From contig RMBW01000104.1 in assembly GCA_004009845.1 (NCBI GenBank), positions 46,349-110,348 of the forward strand: a stretch of 64,000 bases of DNA. Reading direction: 5' to 3'. Of the stretch, positions 44,530 through 57,600 are shown piece by piece (the stretch's first letter is position 1; every line of letters begins with the position of its first letter). The DNA comes from Davidsoniella eucalypti (lineage: Eukaryota; Ascomycota; Sordariomycetes; Microascales; Ceratocystidaceae). The position numbers and the translations under genes are program-made. The notes beneath the pieces are model-generated. The model saw nothing but the letters and a program-made list of their open reading frames with translations, ran no database searches and was not told the DNA's origin.

Positions 44530-45810
44530 ATTCATTTTTATTAAGGTGGAAATGGAGCTCTTGATAGCTATGTAGCACCTCGGTATCCTAAGATACACAG
44601 CCCTGAACTAATACTAGTATACAATGTAAGGTGAATGACAGCCTACTTCTCAACAGTGACAGGCCACTGAGATACAGAACATTTGTTATGGTTTCGTTAT
44701 ATGCTATTCCTGCGCATTTCAACTTCTAATCCTTTCCGGGAAAAACCACCTCATCGGGAACCTGCCTCAAAACCTCCGAGCATTTTGTAGCCCCTTGTAC
44801 TATAAACCCTCTTAGAACAGTATGGTTACTACCTGGCATCTACCTTCTGCAGAACTTCGTGAGTGGAGGGGCTGCCAAACCCTCAGACACACTACCATAA
44901 GCATAGGGTAGACTTCAGTAGTAGTTTTGCCCCAGCTGGATTCGAACCAACTATCTCTTGCGAGATCGACCAGGCGTATAACCACTACGCCATGGGGAAT
45001 CTACACACACTTAAAAAAGGCGCTTTTCTAGGCTACTTGCTTATACCCGTCGCTTCAGCCAACCTTCCCTCCTACAACCCTCGGGGGGGTACCTTTGAGT
45101 TCGAGTACCTCCCCCTCCGTCCAAAGACGAATTTTTCCCCTTCGTCGTGGGTTTTAAGAGCGACCAGCACATATCCCCAATGCTGCTGTCCATTCTCGTT
45201 TTCTTTTTCGACATTTGTCGACTTCGAAGCACCGTTTCGTGAGGCCTTGAGCCCGATTTCCCCTCTCGAGGGACGTTCTCACCAGCGACCGACCCCGCAC
45301 CTTTTCGATCGTTGGTCTCCCGAGTCTATCCACTCACCTCAGGGAGCCACACTCACACACGGCGGGCAGCCTTTTGAAGGTTCCGGATGCCCGACCCCGC
45401 GGCGCGGGAATCTTGTCGCTGTTGCTTCATCCATAGCACCCGACTCGATTACGCCAAATTTTTCATTCTTACGGCCACGATCACCAGCCTCTTGGAGGCT
45501 CACTGAATAGTGGGGATGGTAGCTCCACTTAGGAGTTGGTTTTGTGGATCTGTCTTTTGGGGAATAGTTTTGTGGATGCACTGGTTTTTTTTTTTTTTTT
45601 TTTTTTTTTGTATTTGTTTTTGCTGCTCATAGTGGAGGTATGGACCACTAGTTCTTCGGGGCTAGGGGACGGTCTCGTCCCGCACATACAAAGCTATTGA
45701 GTTTGTCAAGCGGAGGACTCTAAATATCTGTCCGGTAACCAATCCGGCGTCGTATGATCTTAGTGATTTAGGTAGACGTTAAATATAATCAAATCAAATC
45801 AAATCAAACC
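44497..45810 (-). mobile_element. Poly(A)-tailed non-LTR/SINE-like retroelement, composite
   Basis: Read on the - strand, the unit begins near 45810 with ATTTGATTATATTTAACGTC and CTACCTAAATCACTAAGATC. It reaches an internal A-run (25 T's on the + strand at 45585-45609), then a GC-rich part with short open frames. A tRNA-like segment follows (44999-44928), and the unit ends AGCTCCATTTCCACCTTAAT and a run of 32 A's (T's at 44497-44528). Partial copies at 57,296-57,600 and 60,856-61,402 keep the same order but lack the 560-base GC-rich part. No reverse transcriptase is visible, so it must be moved in trans if at all. The frames at 44863-45510 (+) and 45339-45581 (-) are inside it, and I do not call them genes. 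Confidence 0.7.
44928..44999 (-). repeat. tRNA-like segment within the retroelement
   Basis: On the - strand this reads TTCCCCATGGCGTAGTGG and onward, with an A-box-like TGGCGTAGTGG. A perfect D-arm pairs GCGT with ACGC, and a T-arm has stem GTTGG/CCAGC and loop TTCGAAT (B box GGTTCGAATCC). The acceptor-like ends TTCCCCA and TGGGGCA pair at six of seven positions. The middle hairpin ATCTC-GCAA-GAGAT has a four-base loop, so there is no canonical anticodon arm. I read it as a degenerate tRNA-derived promoter of a SINE-like element, not a working tRNA. The related copies at about 57,518 and 61,081 have lost the B box. Confidence 0.6.
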
Positions 45811-46952
45811 CGTCGCTTCAGCATGTAGCAACGTTCAAAAATCTCCTAGTTTGTTTTCTTCATACTGGCTCAATATGTTCATTATCATGTTTTCTGAAGT
45901 TACTCATTGCATATTTATCTATATAGCCGGGCAATATGACCCACTCGGGTAAATCCTAAACTGGACCAAGCAGGCTTGCATATGAAAAAGAGTATAAAAG
46001 CCAAATTTAAGCACCAAAAAATATGCTAATGTTTTAACGATACGGGGAAATATGATGTGAATTTTGATACTACACCGCTTATTGTCATTTCAGGTTATTG
46101 TTTCACTAAATCATGGGTTACGTGGGGCATCTAGGGTTTGTATACACGACGAACATCGAACATGTCTAGCTCACTTTGTGACAACGAATGTAGGGGTATC
46201 ACACGTTAAATACTTATATAGCAAGATAATTCAACTAATTTTGATATTAAGAAGACCTATGTAGTAGCTAAGTCAATGACTGTTGAATGACATTATTATA
46301 GCCCGCCTAAAAGTAAGCTGTAGATATGAATATTACCCAATTAAGAGCAACAATGGCTAGATAGTAAAAGCTTTTCTAAAGTATCATAAACGTAGAGATT
46401 CCGTCTGAATACTCTTTTGGACGTAATAACCTCTCTATATTGCTCGAAGCGTGAAGAGAGCAACATGGCAAGCCAAGGAATACACGCAAGTCATATGCCC
46501 TCCAGATAGTTCCACAAAGATATAGAAAGTGGGGAGTGGAAGAAACAAGACAAGTAGAATCAATATGACAAGCGATAACAGGAAATAAAGAAAACAAAAG
46601 TGTTAATAAAAATGTAAACAATAATGCAGGCAAGGTTGAACAAGATATAACTAATGGGGGTATCTGACGTATGACAGGTGAGCAGAACGAATAAGAGAAG
46701 AGAGGTAGAAGAGGGCAGGCAACATTAATATAAAAATAAAAAGGAAAACAATCAACAGCTCGCTGTCGACGATGCAGAACAAAAACTAGAGAGATGCAAA
46801 ACGCTAGACATGATAAAGGCGCAAATGAAAAGAACGGGAAGAACATATGTCAGATTTAAGCGGAATTTCGAGTATAGAGATATGATTTGGTAGGCCTCAT
46901 TTCCAGAGATACACCGTAACATCCATCTTGATTTTGGCTAGAGTGGCGCAGC
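45811..46952. other. Intergenic
   Basis: An ATCAA-type pentamer repeat (AATCAAATCAAATCAAATC, about 45788-45808) marks the edge of the retroelement. The rest is AT-rich and includes the 3' region of the cyclin gene. The - strand frame 46376-46846 is hydrophobic and Cys-rich with no family signature, and I reject it as a gene. Confidence 0.5.
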
Positions 46953-47927
46953 TCATTCAAGCGAAGCGGTAATAGATAGACTCATATTACTGAGTCCGAC
47001 GTTTAGACTTCCTGGCACTGGCTGCTGTCGCTGCATGGGAACAGAGACAGACGCCGAGGCACCATGGCTACGAGGCCAGGTCTTGACCCCTTGGTTCTCC
47101 TTCTGGAGCATGGGCACCGAAGAAGGCGGCACCATCATGCGACGAGGCGGCGGTGGTGGACGGGCAGCTAGTTGCATATCAACCATGGCTTCATCAAGAA
47201 GCTCTTGGACATACAGAGGCAGAATGCGATAGCCTAGATTCTGCATGATGCAGCGCTCCGTGACGTTAAGCTGGTCGCTCGTCCATAGACCATGACCGAA
47301 CTGTGCTACAAAGTAGTTGCTGGGCAGTGCAGGGTCGTCAACAAATTTAATTGAGATGGCCAGAGCAGCAAGAACAATCAGCGCGGGGTTGACGGTATCG
47401 ATATGCAAAGCGGCAGGCTCTGATGGGGGTGTGGCAGGCAGAGTATGGCGCTTGGTGACGCAAGGAGACGAAGATAGAGTCGATGGTGGCGTGCTGGGCG
47501 ACTGTAGAGGGCATGAGAGACGCCAAGTCAAGGCGAACTTGGAGTTGAGGGAGTCGAGGATGCACACGGCCAGAGCAATAGTTTCCAGAGGCAGACTGGC
47601 ACGGGTAAGCATAGCCTGGACAAGAGGCACTGATGGGGTGGTTAGAGAAGCACCGACGGGGATAAGGTTAACCAGATGGGTAGCAGGACCTAGTGACAGG
47701 GTTAGTATAGGCTATATAATGGTATTGAAGTATAAATATCAGAACTTACCAAGAAGAGATGCCTTGAGCTTCTGACCAGCCACAGCCGGGCAATCATCGG
47801 CAGATGAGTCTTTCCAGCACGGTGGAGGGGTGGGAAGATGAGATAGAGGTCTGTAGGTGAAGTTTCTAGCATCGTAGTCTGAGTCGTCTTCCTCCTCAAT
47901 GAAACGCGATGTAGAACGGCGTATCAT
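46953..47927 (-). CDS. Cyclin of the Pho80/Pcl type
   Basis: Exon 1 (47927-47750) and exon 2 (47689-46953) join in phase 1 (donor GTAAGT, branch TACTAAC, acceptor CACTAG), giving 304 residues. The start MIRRSTSRFIEEEDDSD is acidic. The cyclin box is split by a Ser/Pro/Thr-rich insert: VPLVQAMLTRASLPLETIAL, then AVCILDSLNSKFALTW before it, and NPALIVLAALAISIKFVDD, then SNYFVAQFGHGLWTSDQLN and ERCIMQNLGYRILPL after it. The C-terminus is Pro-rich then Ser/Gln-rich. Such cyclins bind and direct Pho85-type CDKs in cell-cycle entry or nutrient response. Which Pcl subfamily it belongs to cannot be told. The upstream region is unusually long and without genes. Confidence 0.85.
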
Positions 47928-50900
47928 GGTGGGCGATGGTGAGATGTCTCGTAGATAAATGAAGCAACGATGTGAGAGCAGAGCACAGAAAAACGGCTCA
48001 AGTTTGATATCGACTTATAGAGAGGTTTGAATAAAGTTCACCCTAGAGCAGAAACTGTAGCGAGTGTAGAAAAGAAAAGAGAATAGTAGAAGTTGGCGGA
48101 CGAAAAGTCTCTTATAACAGTGATGCTTAGAGGTGATATTGAAAAATCAAACACGGACAAGCTAAGGCTAGTACTATGTCGTTTCACTATAGTCGAAACA
48201 GTTCTGGATAACGCAGATATTGATTTCAGGGCTGAACACGGCCGACATAAGATGTGCACTTCAGGCTCACCATCATCTCACGGCGATTTACAGTATATGC
48301 AAGTGGTTGAGATGTTGATCTCGTCACAGGGAAGCAAAATAATATGTAGCAGCGATGTTTGTCGTAAACAGAGAGAAAGAGATCGTATCGCAGAAGCAAA
48401 GACTCAGTACTGTCTGAAAGGAGAATATTAAGAAAATATAATAAAGAATGAAGAATGGCGATTTCAAGCGCAGTATAAAGTATAAAGAAAGATGGAAAGG
48501 AAGATGGAAGAAGTATTTCCTTTCTTCTGTTGTCAACAAGTTGCGGAGCGGAGCGGACCTCGAGCTTTAAGAATAAAATTCGAAAGGGCTATGCTCATAG
48601 GGGATTTGGTAGTAGGGTAGCAGAAGTAGAAACAGCGTACCAATGTCGTTGTAGCTATAGCTAGGGTGCCTAGCTACTTGGCTTTAACTAAACTAGATGG
48701 CTTGGTTTGGCTGGCTGGTTGGCGGACAGACCAGGCTTTGAGAAAAGCAAGCAAGCAACGTCGACAAGGTGACAACAAGTAGGGCTTCGTACCTTCAGGG
48801 GTGGACAAGCGGCTTTAGAGACAAGGAGGGGGCCTGCAATACAAGAGCAGCGAGTGGGTTTAGTGTCTCGCTGTTAGAGAGGCTGCCCTACTGTAGCAGT
48901 TCTCTGAATCGATCGTTCTTTGCGGCTACACCTGCTCGGACGGGTCGGACCTAAGCAGCTGGCGTGACGACAAGATCTCGGCTGACTAGGCTAGACTAGG
49001 TCACAGACTGATGCAGTCTCAATGAACCCGGAGGGAGATGGCGTTCTAGGCTAGGCCACAGCAAGGGTTGTAGTAGATGATTGAGGAGGGGGTGGCTTAT
49101 TGTTGCAGCAAGTATGTAGGTACTGCTCCAAGTACAGCAAAGGCTGGTTCAGCGGACGCAGAGAAACAATAAGTCGATATTACAATTGAGAACGAGATAG
49201 TCGGTGAAGGGGGGCCGGTTCGTCGGCTCAGAACGACAGAGGATAGATATGATAGAGAGAGGGCAGATGTTACCACAGCTATAGATACGCCAGACCCTAG
49301 ACAGTGACTAAAACACGAAATTGGTGTACAATATGCAGAAAATCGAAATCAGCGCGGCACAGAGAGAACGGCACTTGTTTGATGGATTCTGGGTTGATAT
49401 CACGATGCAAAATAGACAGAGCGATAGATGTAAGGTAAACAAAAGAACCAAGCCAGAGTCAGCTCAGGGAAACTGCGTCCTGTGCCTTCTATATACTATT
49501 TGAGAGTTCCTGCCCCTGCTTCTACCACCGGTGCCCGATATACATAGTAACTGCAACCAACGCCCCAAGCTGGCAACTGCCTGCGCCGTTTGGAGTTGTT
49601 TTAGCTGCAAATTTGACTGCACGGTTTTACAAAGTTTTCTGAAAAAGAAATGATAAATATTTGTAAATTGCTGTGGTCTTGTGCTCATTAGTGCGTACAC
49701 GCCCCCTGCAATGGGCTGACTATTGCTTGCCCCACACCCCGTCCTACTCCCTTCGCTCCTTCCAGCAATACAGCAACAGAATAGTGAAAGAAAGACAAAA
49801 GAGATGTTCAAACTCTGCCTGCCATTTGATGCCCATCTGCTGCCAGAGCCGATGCTACTTCTCTTACTGTTGGTGCTGTAAGTACAGCCTATATTCCAGG
49901 TGGTGGATGGCGCTGTATGGTCGCAAGCCAGTCCGGGAAGGAGCCCACGTCAGGCCAAGTGCGCGGTTGGCGGGCGCGGAAGGAACCAAAACAAGAAGAT
50001 GAAAACTACAGCTTGAGAAACTGCCTCTTCTCGATGCAGCAGCATGCAGGAAATTCGCTACATGTTGTTTTTGTTTTTGTTGCTGTTGCCGTTATTGCTG
50101 TCGTTGTTCCGTTTGGAGAAAGAGTAGCCAGCCAAGGCAGTAGCAGTAGCATTCGCGGACAGACAGTGGAAGGCAACTGCCCTGAAAGGGCCCGTGCATA
50201 CGTGAGGGTTTGTCCGTATAGAATTTTTGACGTATTATTTAGTAGTATTATTTGCTATTTTCCAGGTCGCTGTAACCAAAGCCAAAAATGGGCAGCTAAA
50301 TCAGCTTCTCAAAGCTCGCTTCCAGGCGATCAGACGCTGAGCCGTCGATTTTTAGTACGACACCCGCCCAACCCAGAACATCACGATATTAAATGGCCGC
50401 CCGGCAAGCAAATCTGCAGCTCAGCAAGTTATTTGTTCATGTTCAGCCCGCTGCGATCCAGCTAGTAAGCTTCTTGGTGGTGAAATCATTCTCGGGAGTC
50501 GGTGAACCAGTCAACAACACGAACGATATATGGCACTACTGTGTCCTTTTCTTAGACGCAAATCATTTGGCATCTATTCGCCGCCTCCATCGTCTACACT
50601 ATCAAACAACTATTAGTATATGTATGGATGTACTACAGCCCATATCGCAGCCCTCTGCCCAGGAAACATCATCATTATATTTAGAACAAAACGTCACAGG
50701 GGGGGGCTATGGCCTGGGTATTGGCAAGCTAGGCGACTTCTGTCTATCCTTCTGTGGAAGCCAGCATCACCTCGCTTTGTATACTTACTATCTCTTCCTA
50801 TCGGATAGACGTCCAGACTCACAGGCCCAGTCTATTCGGCCATCCAGGCCAGGAGCATCTACCTACATATAGTATAACCCCGAATGTCAAATCTGGTCCT

Positions 50901-53900
50901 GTCATAACGCCATCTGCTCTTGCCGCTGGTTGCCCACTGCTACTGTTGCTATTGTTCCTGCTTGACTCGCTGTGGTCGCGCTTCTACGGCCTTTTCGGCG
51001 TTGTAACAAGCTAATCTTACTGTTTGCAATAAATAGTATACTTTTCGACCATGTACGAGGCTGAGCCACAGTTGAAAGATATAGAGCCGGGGTTGGGTGC
51101 GCATCGAAGTAAGTTATATGTCCATATGTTGCACTAATATGAGTATGAGAATTTACACCAGTGTTCCAGGGGCCCGGAACAGGGCCTCAGAACCCTCCTA
51201 AAGGCTGTTAGTGGACATATAACAGTTAATTCTACAGCCTACTCCGATAACTAGTGGCACTACTCGCACTGCCTTCACTACATAAACAGTTGTAATTGGG
51301 CGAATGACAGAACACAGCCCACAACATGATTTACTGCTCCGTTCGCAGACAACTCCATCTTGGTCACTTACTTTTAGAATGCCTACAGCTCTCCCTTTTG
51401 CCTTTCTGCGCCAATGAATAGCGCGCCGTCCAATACTCTCAGCTCAATCCACTCCGGTCTGTGTGTCCGTGACGTGACGCTGTAACGCCCCCAGCGCAAA
51501 ATCCAGAACAATAGAAGGTCCACTGCCTCTACCCATATTTGACTCTGGGAGATCTCCCTGTGCCCAACTAAGAGACAACTTGTCCTAGGAGTCAACTCAG
51601 CAGCGAGAAGAGGCTTCTCTCTACCGTTGTTACCATGGCGGTGGCCTACACATGGACATGCCCGGCAGTGTTTTCTGGAACCCGCCTGAACTGTCACGGT
51701 TGGCTCCCTTAACAAGTAAGACTAACTTACGAGGTGGTGAGTAAAGAAGCCTATGATTTATAGTGATGTTTCCAGCGAATCAATAAATCCTCATAACTAC
51801 ACAGAGAAGGAGAGAGAAGTAAAAGATAACGATGCGCAGTGTACAACGGCCTCCCACCAGTATCACGATGAATACGATGTGAGATATCTGTGTTGCCGTT
51901 GGCCCATACAAACATGCAGAGCGTGCTGTGATTTATCGTGAGATACCGAGATACCCAAGCCAGAACAATAAAGCGCAACCCACCGGAGATCGGCTGTTTA
52001 CCTCTATGTTGCAGGTCGTACACGCAAATACAACGTATCCAAACAAGAACCAAAAAGACACAAAAACGAGATCCCATGGGCTTTGATTCAAGAGCTCTTC
52101 CCAGGACCTGCAAGGACCTGCAACGAACCGAACATGAATGGATCTACAGGCGGACCTCAAGGCGGCTCGTCCACGGCCTCAGAAACAAAGAACGAGAGAG
52201 AAACACGGCGCAAATCAAAGAGTCCAAGGGGCCTAGTGTTGATGCCTCTCGATGCTTTTTGTTCCCTAGCCATGTCTGATATGAGAAAGATGCACGGACA
52301 GAGTCTATGGCACGCACGGAAATAATCCTAGTGGCAGAGATCTTTTCCGTCTCCAGATCCCTCGTATGAGCAAAGATAGGATCTGATTCAACGGTTCTCG
52401 TATTTTTAGCTAGGTCTACGTCTATAGGTTCAACTCGAACCAGTTGGCAAAGCCCTATCATGTGCTTTGTTTCTTTAATTATTCCCATGTCGATGGATCT
52501 CTTCTTGTGGCAGCAACACGACAGACAGATCTTGTTTGATGGTAGGAGTAGTATTGTATGCCAGCTATATTCCTGTCTATTCTAGCAAAGAAGAATGCGG
52601 CGAGAGAGCAAGTATTCCGCCATCTAAACATCATCATCGTCATTGCATTACATAATGGCGGAAGGATACTATTCATCCTTCCCGTGGCAATTTTCAACGA
52701 GCTTGCGATCTTGAAAATTCAAAGGGGCGTAATCTTGAAGAAAACAAAGATAGTGTTTTTCGTATTTCCATGGTACAAGTCATAGCCCTAAAGAACTTTA
52801 CATTCCATGATTGTGATTCTTTTCTTTTGCAATTCCTCGGCTCGTATTTTATGTTTCCTTTGCTAAAAGTACCCAAGGCAAGGTCCGATCAAACATCATG
52901 TCGTCATAAAGCCATTCTTTTGCTGTAGTTTTCCATTGTGTTCTTTTTTATCCACAGGGACTTGCCCAAAGCTTTGCCGTTTCTTCGCCTGGAGTTTGTT
53001 TCCTCGGAATCAAGAACAAATATGGTCTGTTCTTGATGTTACGGCCTTCCTGATACGGGAATCTGTTGTTCTACTTGGCCACCTTATTTTTCTAGTTATT
53101 TTTAGTCTTGCTGTCCGTTCAGAAAAGAAACTCTTAGATAAGCCCGTTTCTTAGACAGTCTTACCGAGAATGCTATGGATATACAGTAGACTGTATAGTT
53201 TTTTCTGGTATTTTTAGGGAGGCTAGCAGCAGCCTTCGAAACACTAGAAGAAGCTAAGCTCTTGTATTTTCTGTTAAAAAGCCCTCGCGCTTCTTAGGAG
53301 AGCAAAGGAGGCTGTATTGTCAAATTGTAACATAGTGCTAGTAAGTCTTTGCCCTGTTCCTTTCGATTCCTCCAGCCACACACCAGCTTTTAGGTCTACT
53401 ATTCGCTTTGTGGTCTACTTTATTCGTAAGGGCTAGGATAATTTTAAGAGTCGGTGTGTATACCCTAACCCTTGTAATAATAGAATACCGATATATTCAA
53501 ATACATGTATTTCCAAGTCCAAGAACCCCAGCCACCTTGTAGAGACAAATGTATCGTATCTACCAAGGCACACAAATATGAAGTTGTAAGAGTTTGTTTA
53601 CCCGTAAACTGTTATCTTCACACCGCAAAATCAAAACCTAGAAAATTAGACTTATATTCAGCTGTAGCCTGTCCAAGCTGAAGGAAGAGAGTGAGACTGC
53701 ATATTTTGTGTGCCACAAGTTTCAACACATCTTTCAACTAGCTGTGTATCTGTATGGTCAGTGAATCTACATGGATATAGAACTGGGAGTTCGGACGCTA
53801 GAGTGCCCGAGCCGAGCCATATCGTGGTAGAACAAAGTGATACCACGTCGTAAGCCAGAGAGCACATCAGCCATAACGCGAACAACTGGTGCGAGCACGC

Positions 53901-56900
53901 CACAAGCGAGCGTTGATACGCATCTTGAGGCCTGAGGAGATGATCTGCATAGTGTGATACTGATCTTATATGAGGTATGACAGGAAGCTGGATGCGAGCC
54001 TCGCTAGGCCATATAAACCTAGAACACAATGGCTTACTTTATTTTAGATACATGTTTCCGACCTCCTCTGCGGCCGCTGTTTGAATTCTAGACGCGATAT
54101 TCCGTGTGAGCTAACCTTTTTTTCAAGCCCTAGAACCAAATAGAAACACAGCATGTAGAATTCTTGATCTGCTGGCTGAACTGAATGCAAACATGTCCGC
54201 CTTGTATCACGCATATGTCATGTTGTAGAACTCTCCGCAAGGATCGGAGATAACAGACTGGCACAAACATGGACAAAGAAAGGCTCCGATGCGCCAGGAA
54301 ACAAAGAAGAAGAAGGAAGCAAATACAAGCCGATCTGGAGAGTTTAGAACCCCCCCTGACTGTCGGGCTAAATGAATCTAGACATAACATATGTACTGAT
54401 CTACATATATCGGTCTATTCGCAGGACGATGGACTTGCCACCTGCATCTCCAATCAGTCTATTATTGTTGCAGTCTCTGGGATCATCACTGCTGGTAAAT
54501 TCATGCAATGTCTAGTGCCACTATGACTACCACTCCTACTATTGCTGCACTTGCCACTATCGTGACATTATTGCGTTTATTTATACGTCATGTGTTTTAC
54601 AGTCTGTCCGGTCGGTTGTCCGACCTTGATGTCTTGCAGTGAGTGGCATTGAGGGTTTTCCCCCATAATAAGCAAAACAAGACAACCAATATCCTTATCA
54701 TGGCTAGAATCATAAGATAGGGAAGACAGCTGGCAAGACAAGGGTTCGGTAAAGAGCAACAAACATATAAGTTATCTTCTGTTCCGAGCCGCTGTAGATT
54801 CTGGGCCTATATAAGTAATAAGTAAAAGGATAGAAAGTGAAAGAGGGGCGGCACAAGATTGCATTAGTACTTTACTTGTATAGTCATATTGTCATATTAC
54901 CTTGGGGATGCTACACCGTTTTTCTGTGAGCATGCAAGATCGTTAGAGGCCCTTGAGCCAAAAAAGTTGACACAGTGTTTATGATAGACTTTTGAATAAG
55001 GGCACCTCAAAAGTAGTTGTGCAAGAAAACAGGGATCCGTTCGGTCCGGACAAATGCAATGCTGGTGTCCGGTCACTACAGAGGGTACACGCCACTAGTA
55101 AAGTGCTTTTCCCACGGTAACCCACTTCCCATAATGTGCACATACATCAACTAAGCTGCTTGCAACTATAACTTGGTCCGTATTGTAGAGTGTAGCTTGT
55201 TTGGACTTCCTAGTAGCGTTGCAGGAACTGCCTGGAGCTCAGGGCAGTAGCTAAGCGAGCTAGTAGTTTAGCTTATTACCACCAAGAAACATGATATTTG
55301 CTACACACGGATATAAAGCAGGTCACTTTATTCACACCGAAGAAAATGGGAGAAAAAAGTATAATTGAGATTCTGTAGCGTGTTTAAGGCTAGCGAATAT
55401 CCTTTCTTGGATATACTCTTTATACACAAAATCACATATAGAACTAAGAGCTATTCACGCCCGACCTAGGCTTACCGAGGAAAGCTATAGTTTTACGAGC
55501 TTAACTACATATATTCAACCTAGAGCGAAAAAGGAACTACTGGACAACCGAGATACTTATACCGACAATTATACCATACCTGGGTAGCAAAGTAGGAGTG
55601 GCTGACACTTTGAACGATGACAAAAGGGTTCTCTGTATCCTGTCTCATTTGCGGACTTCCCAAGCAACATAAAAACCCGAGATAGAAATAATGTGTACTA
55701 GCGAAAGAGAGCGTCTGACATCTCAGGTTTTCAAGATAGAGGGTTACATATGAACCTTCACTCTCCATTAAGAAACTCCGCTGGAGCCTAGCCAAGACGG
55801 CAGACAAAACATATCTGTATTATGCATGTCTTGAAAAACAAACGGTCGGAAAATATGCTTAGGTGAGAATTATGACTCTTATAGGTATATTCTCTTACTT
55901 TTGGTTTTCAAGACTGGAGACTAAGGCCACACTTGCCATGTGTCAATACAATGACCAGCCAGTCTATCTGTAGGTAAGATATAGTTGTAGCACATATACA
56001 TCTGCTTACGTATTTCATATAGATGCAGAACACAAGATATAGCGGTATGGAGGAGTAGGAGATGGTAGGCACTCGGTAATTTGGCGTTGCAAGACCTACA
56101 TATGAGCTGACCTGACTGAAATTGGATTTGGCCAGCTTTTGTGGTCGAAAGAGAGGGAAAAAAAAATAGAAAAGAATAATTGAGACATGAAGTAATTATG
56201 CCTTGGGAATAAGTCACCGAATAAGTCACCGATGAAAATATGACATTGATTGGGCGATGTGGATCAATAAAGACATCATAGGGAAAATGCACTGGAGTTG
56301 CCTGATCACAACACTATGCCTGAATTAATCTATACATATACAGATTACATAAATACATATACATATGTTAAAAATCAAGTAAAACCATCCTATCTCACCG
56401 GGCGTGATAGAAATGTAGGAAGATCAAGGGGTGTCTGTAAGGAGTTCCCGCATGTACGGTATTTTCAACTTTCCACAATATTGATTGTGAATATTTGCGT
56501 ATGTACGATCGCTTCTGCAAAGTGTACTTGCTGTTAAATGCGGGGGAGAAGCCGTCCTGCTCGCTTTTATGCCGTAAGACTTCCTGCGCAGTACTTTCCT
56601 CTTCCCTAATATCATGGGCGTATCTGTGTGTGTTGGTTACTTCGCCCGGATAGATTGTAGACGAGGCGAATTATTTGCCGGGGACTTATAGAAAAAGACG
56701 TATCTCCCTAGAAGAAGCTGGAGTAGGAGAAAGACACTTTAATCTCGCATATGTGTATCTTGGGATCGGCAGTCGGATACTTGAAGTGCGTTGATAATCT
56801 ATGAATAGGTGAGATCTAGACTTTGGGGGGGATGTAAGAACTATGTGATATCTCAACGAGATCACAAATAGGGAAATGAATTATGCATGTAAGCACATGA

Positions 56901-57295
56901 CTAAGAAATAAGTGTGCTATGCAAATAGACTTGATTTCAAAAACTTGGCATATTGAAACTGTGACATTGACTGTATTCGACATCTACTTGAATCTGTAAG
57001 GTTATACGACACTGACTTGATATGCGGATAGATATCTTATATTTGTGTACATGGGATCGGTGTGCCATCGACTAGTCCTGGAAAACCCGGAATTTAGGTT
57101 CGGCGCCGATATCCATCTTCGTTGATTTGATCGTGAGATTCTATAACGTCGGGTGGGTTACTGGTCAGATATTCAACGTCCCTTGGCCCTCCGCTCGCCA
57201 CATTCAGAGTTCCGGATGGTTCAGGATGGCACGCCATTCGCTACATTTTGCTATGTTACCATTGAACTTCTATCTTGACTTGGCTACCCCAACGT
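47928..57295. other. About 9.4 kb without a supportable gene
   Basis: No frame in this stretch has a motif I recognise, splice-supported continuation or gene-like codon use. The longest, 49917-50465 and 50393-50872 (+), overlap each other; the first contains a hydrophobic run (VVFVFVAVAVIAVVV) from a GTT/GCT repeat. The first kilobase upstream of the cyclin ATG is purine-rich on the + strand and probably its leader. A long non-coding transcript or a long promoter is possible but not shown. No repeat from the flanks was noticed here. Confidence 0.5.
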
Positions 57296-57600
57296 TTTTG
57301 ATTTGATATGATTATATATAATGTCTACCTAAATCACTAAGATCATACGACGCCGGACATATATTTGGAGTTCTCCGATAGACGAACTCAACATTATCCC
57401 CTGGGCCCCGAGGAACTAGTGGTCCATACCTCCACTAAGAGCAACAAAAAAACAGTGCCTTCACACAGGCTTAACGGCTTCAAGAAAAACCAGCTCGGAT
57501 CAAGAAAAAGAGTACGTCCCCATGGCGTAGTAGTTATACGACTGGCCAACCTCGCATGAACTACTGAAGTCCACCCTATGCTTATGGTAGTGCTTTTAGT
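57296..57600 (+). mobile_element. Retroelement fragment upstream of the copy D unit
   Basis: This matches 60,856-61,150 and, in reverse complement, parts of 44,880-45,810. It runs from ATGTCTACCTAAATCACTAA through CCATACCTCCACTAAGAGC and CCCCATGGCGTAG to CTTATGGTAGTG. It stops at about 57,594, where the copy near 61,150 continues for a further 590 bases, so this copy carries a deletion up to TTTTAGTGGCCGCC. Confidence 0.7.

Noticed and set aside
44928..44999. A functional tRNA gene
   Set aside because: D-arm, T-arm and most of the acceptor stem fit, but the anticodon arm is a five-pair stem with a four-base loop, and the segment lies inside a repeated element.
44863..45510. A 215-codon open frame on the + strand
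   Set aside because: It runs through the tRNA-like segment and the GC-rich middle of the retroelement on the antisense side, has no start context or domain, and other copies of the element do not keep it.
46376..46846. A 156-codon hydrophobic - strand frame near the cyclin gene's 3' end
   Set aside because: Composition is that of AT/CT-rich untranslated DNA read in frame; there is no motif and no conserved start.
48093..48431. A 112-codon + strand frame opposite the cyclin promoter
   Set aside because: It lies in the purine-rich leader region of the divergent cyclin gene and has no recognisable feature.
49917..50872. Two overlapping open frames of 182 and 159 codons, the first with a hydrophobic run
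   Set aside because: They overlap in different frames, the hydrophobic run comes from a GTT/GCT/GTC repeat, and neither has a recognisable domain or splice signals.
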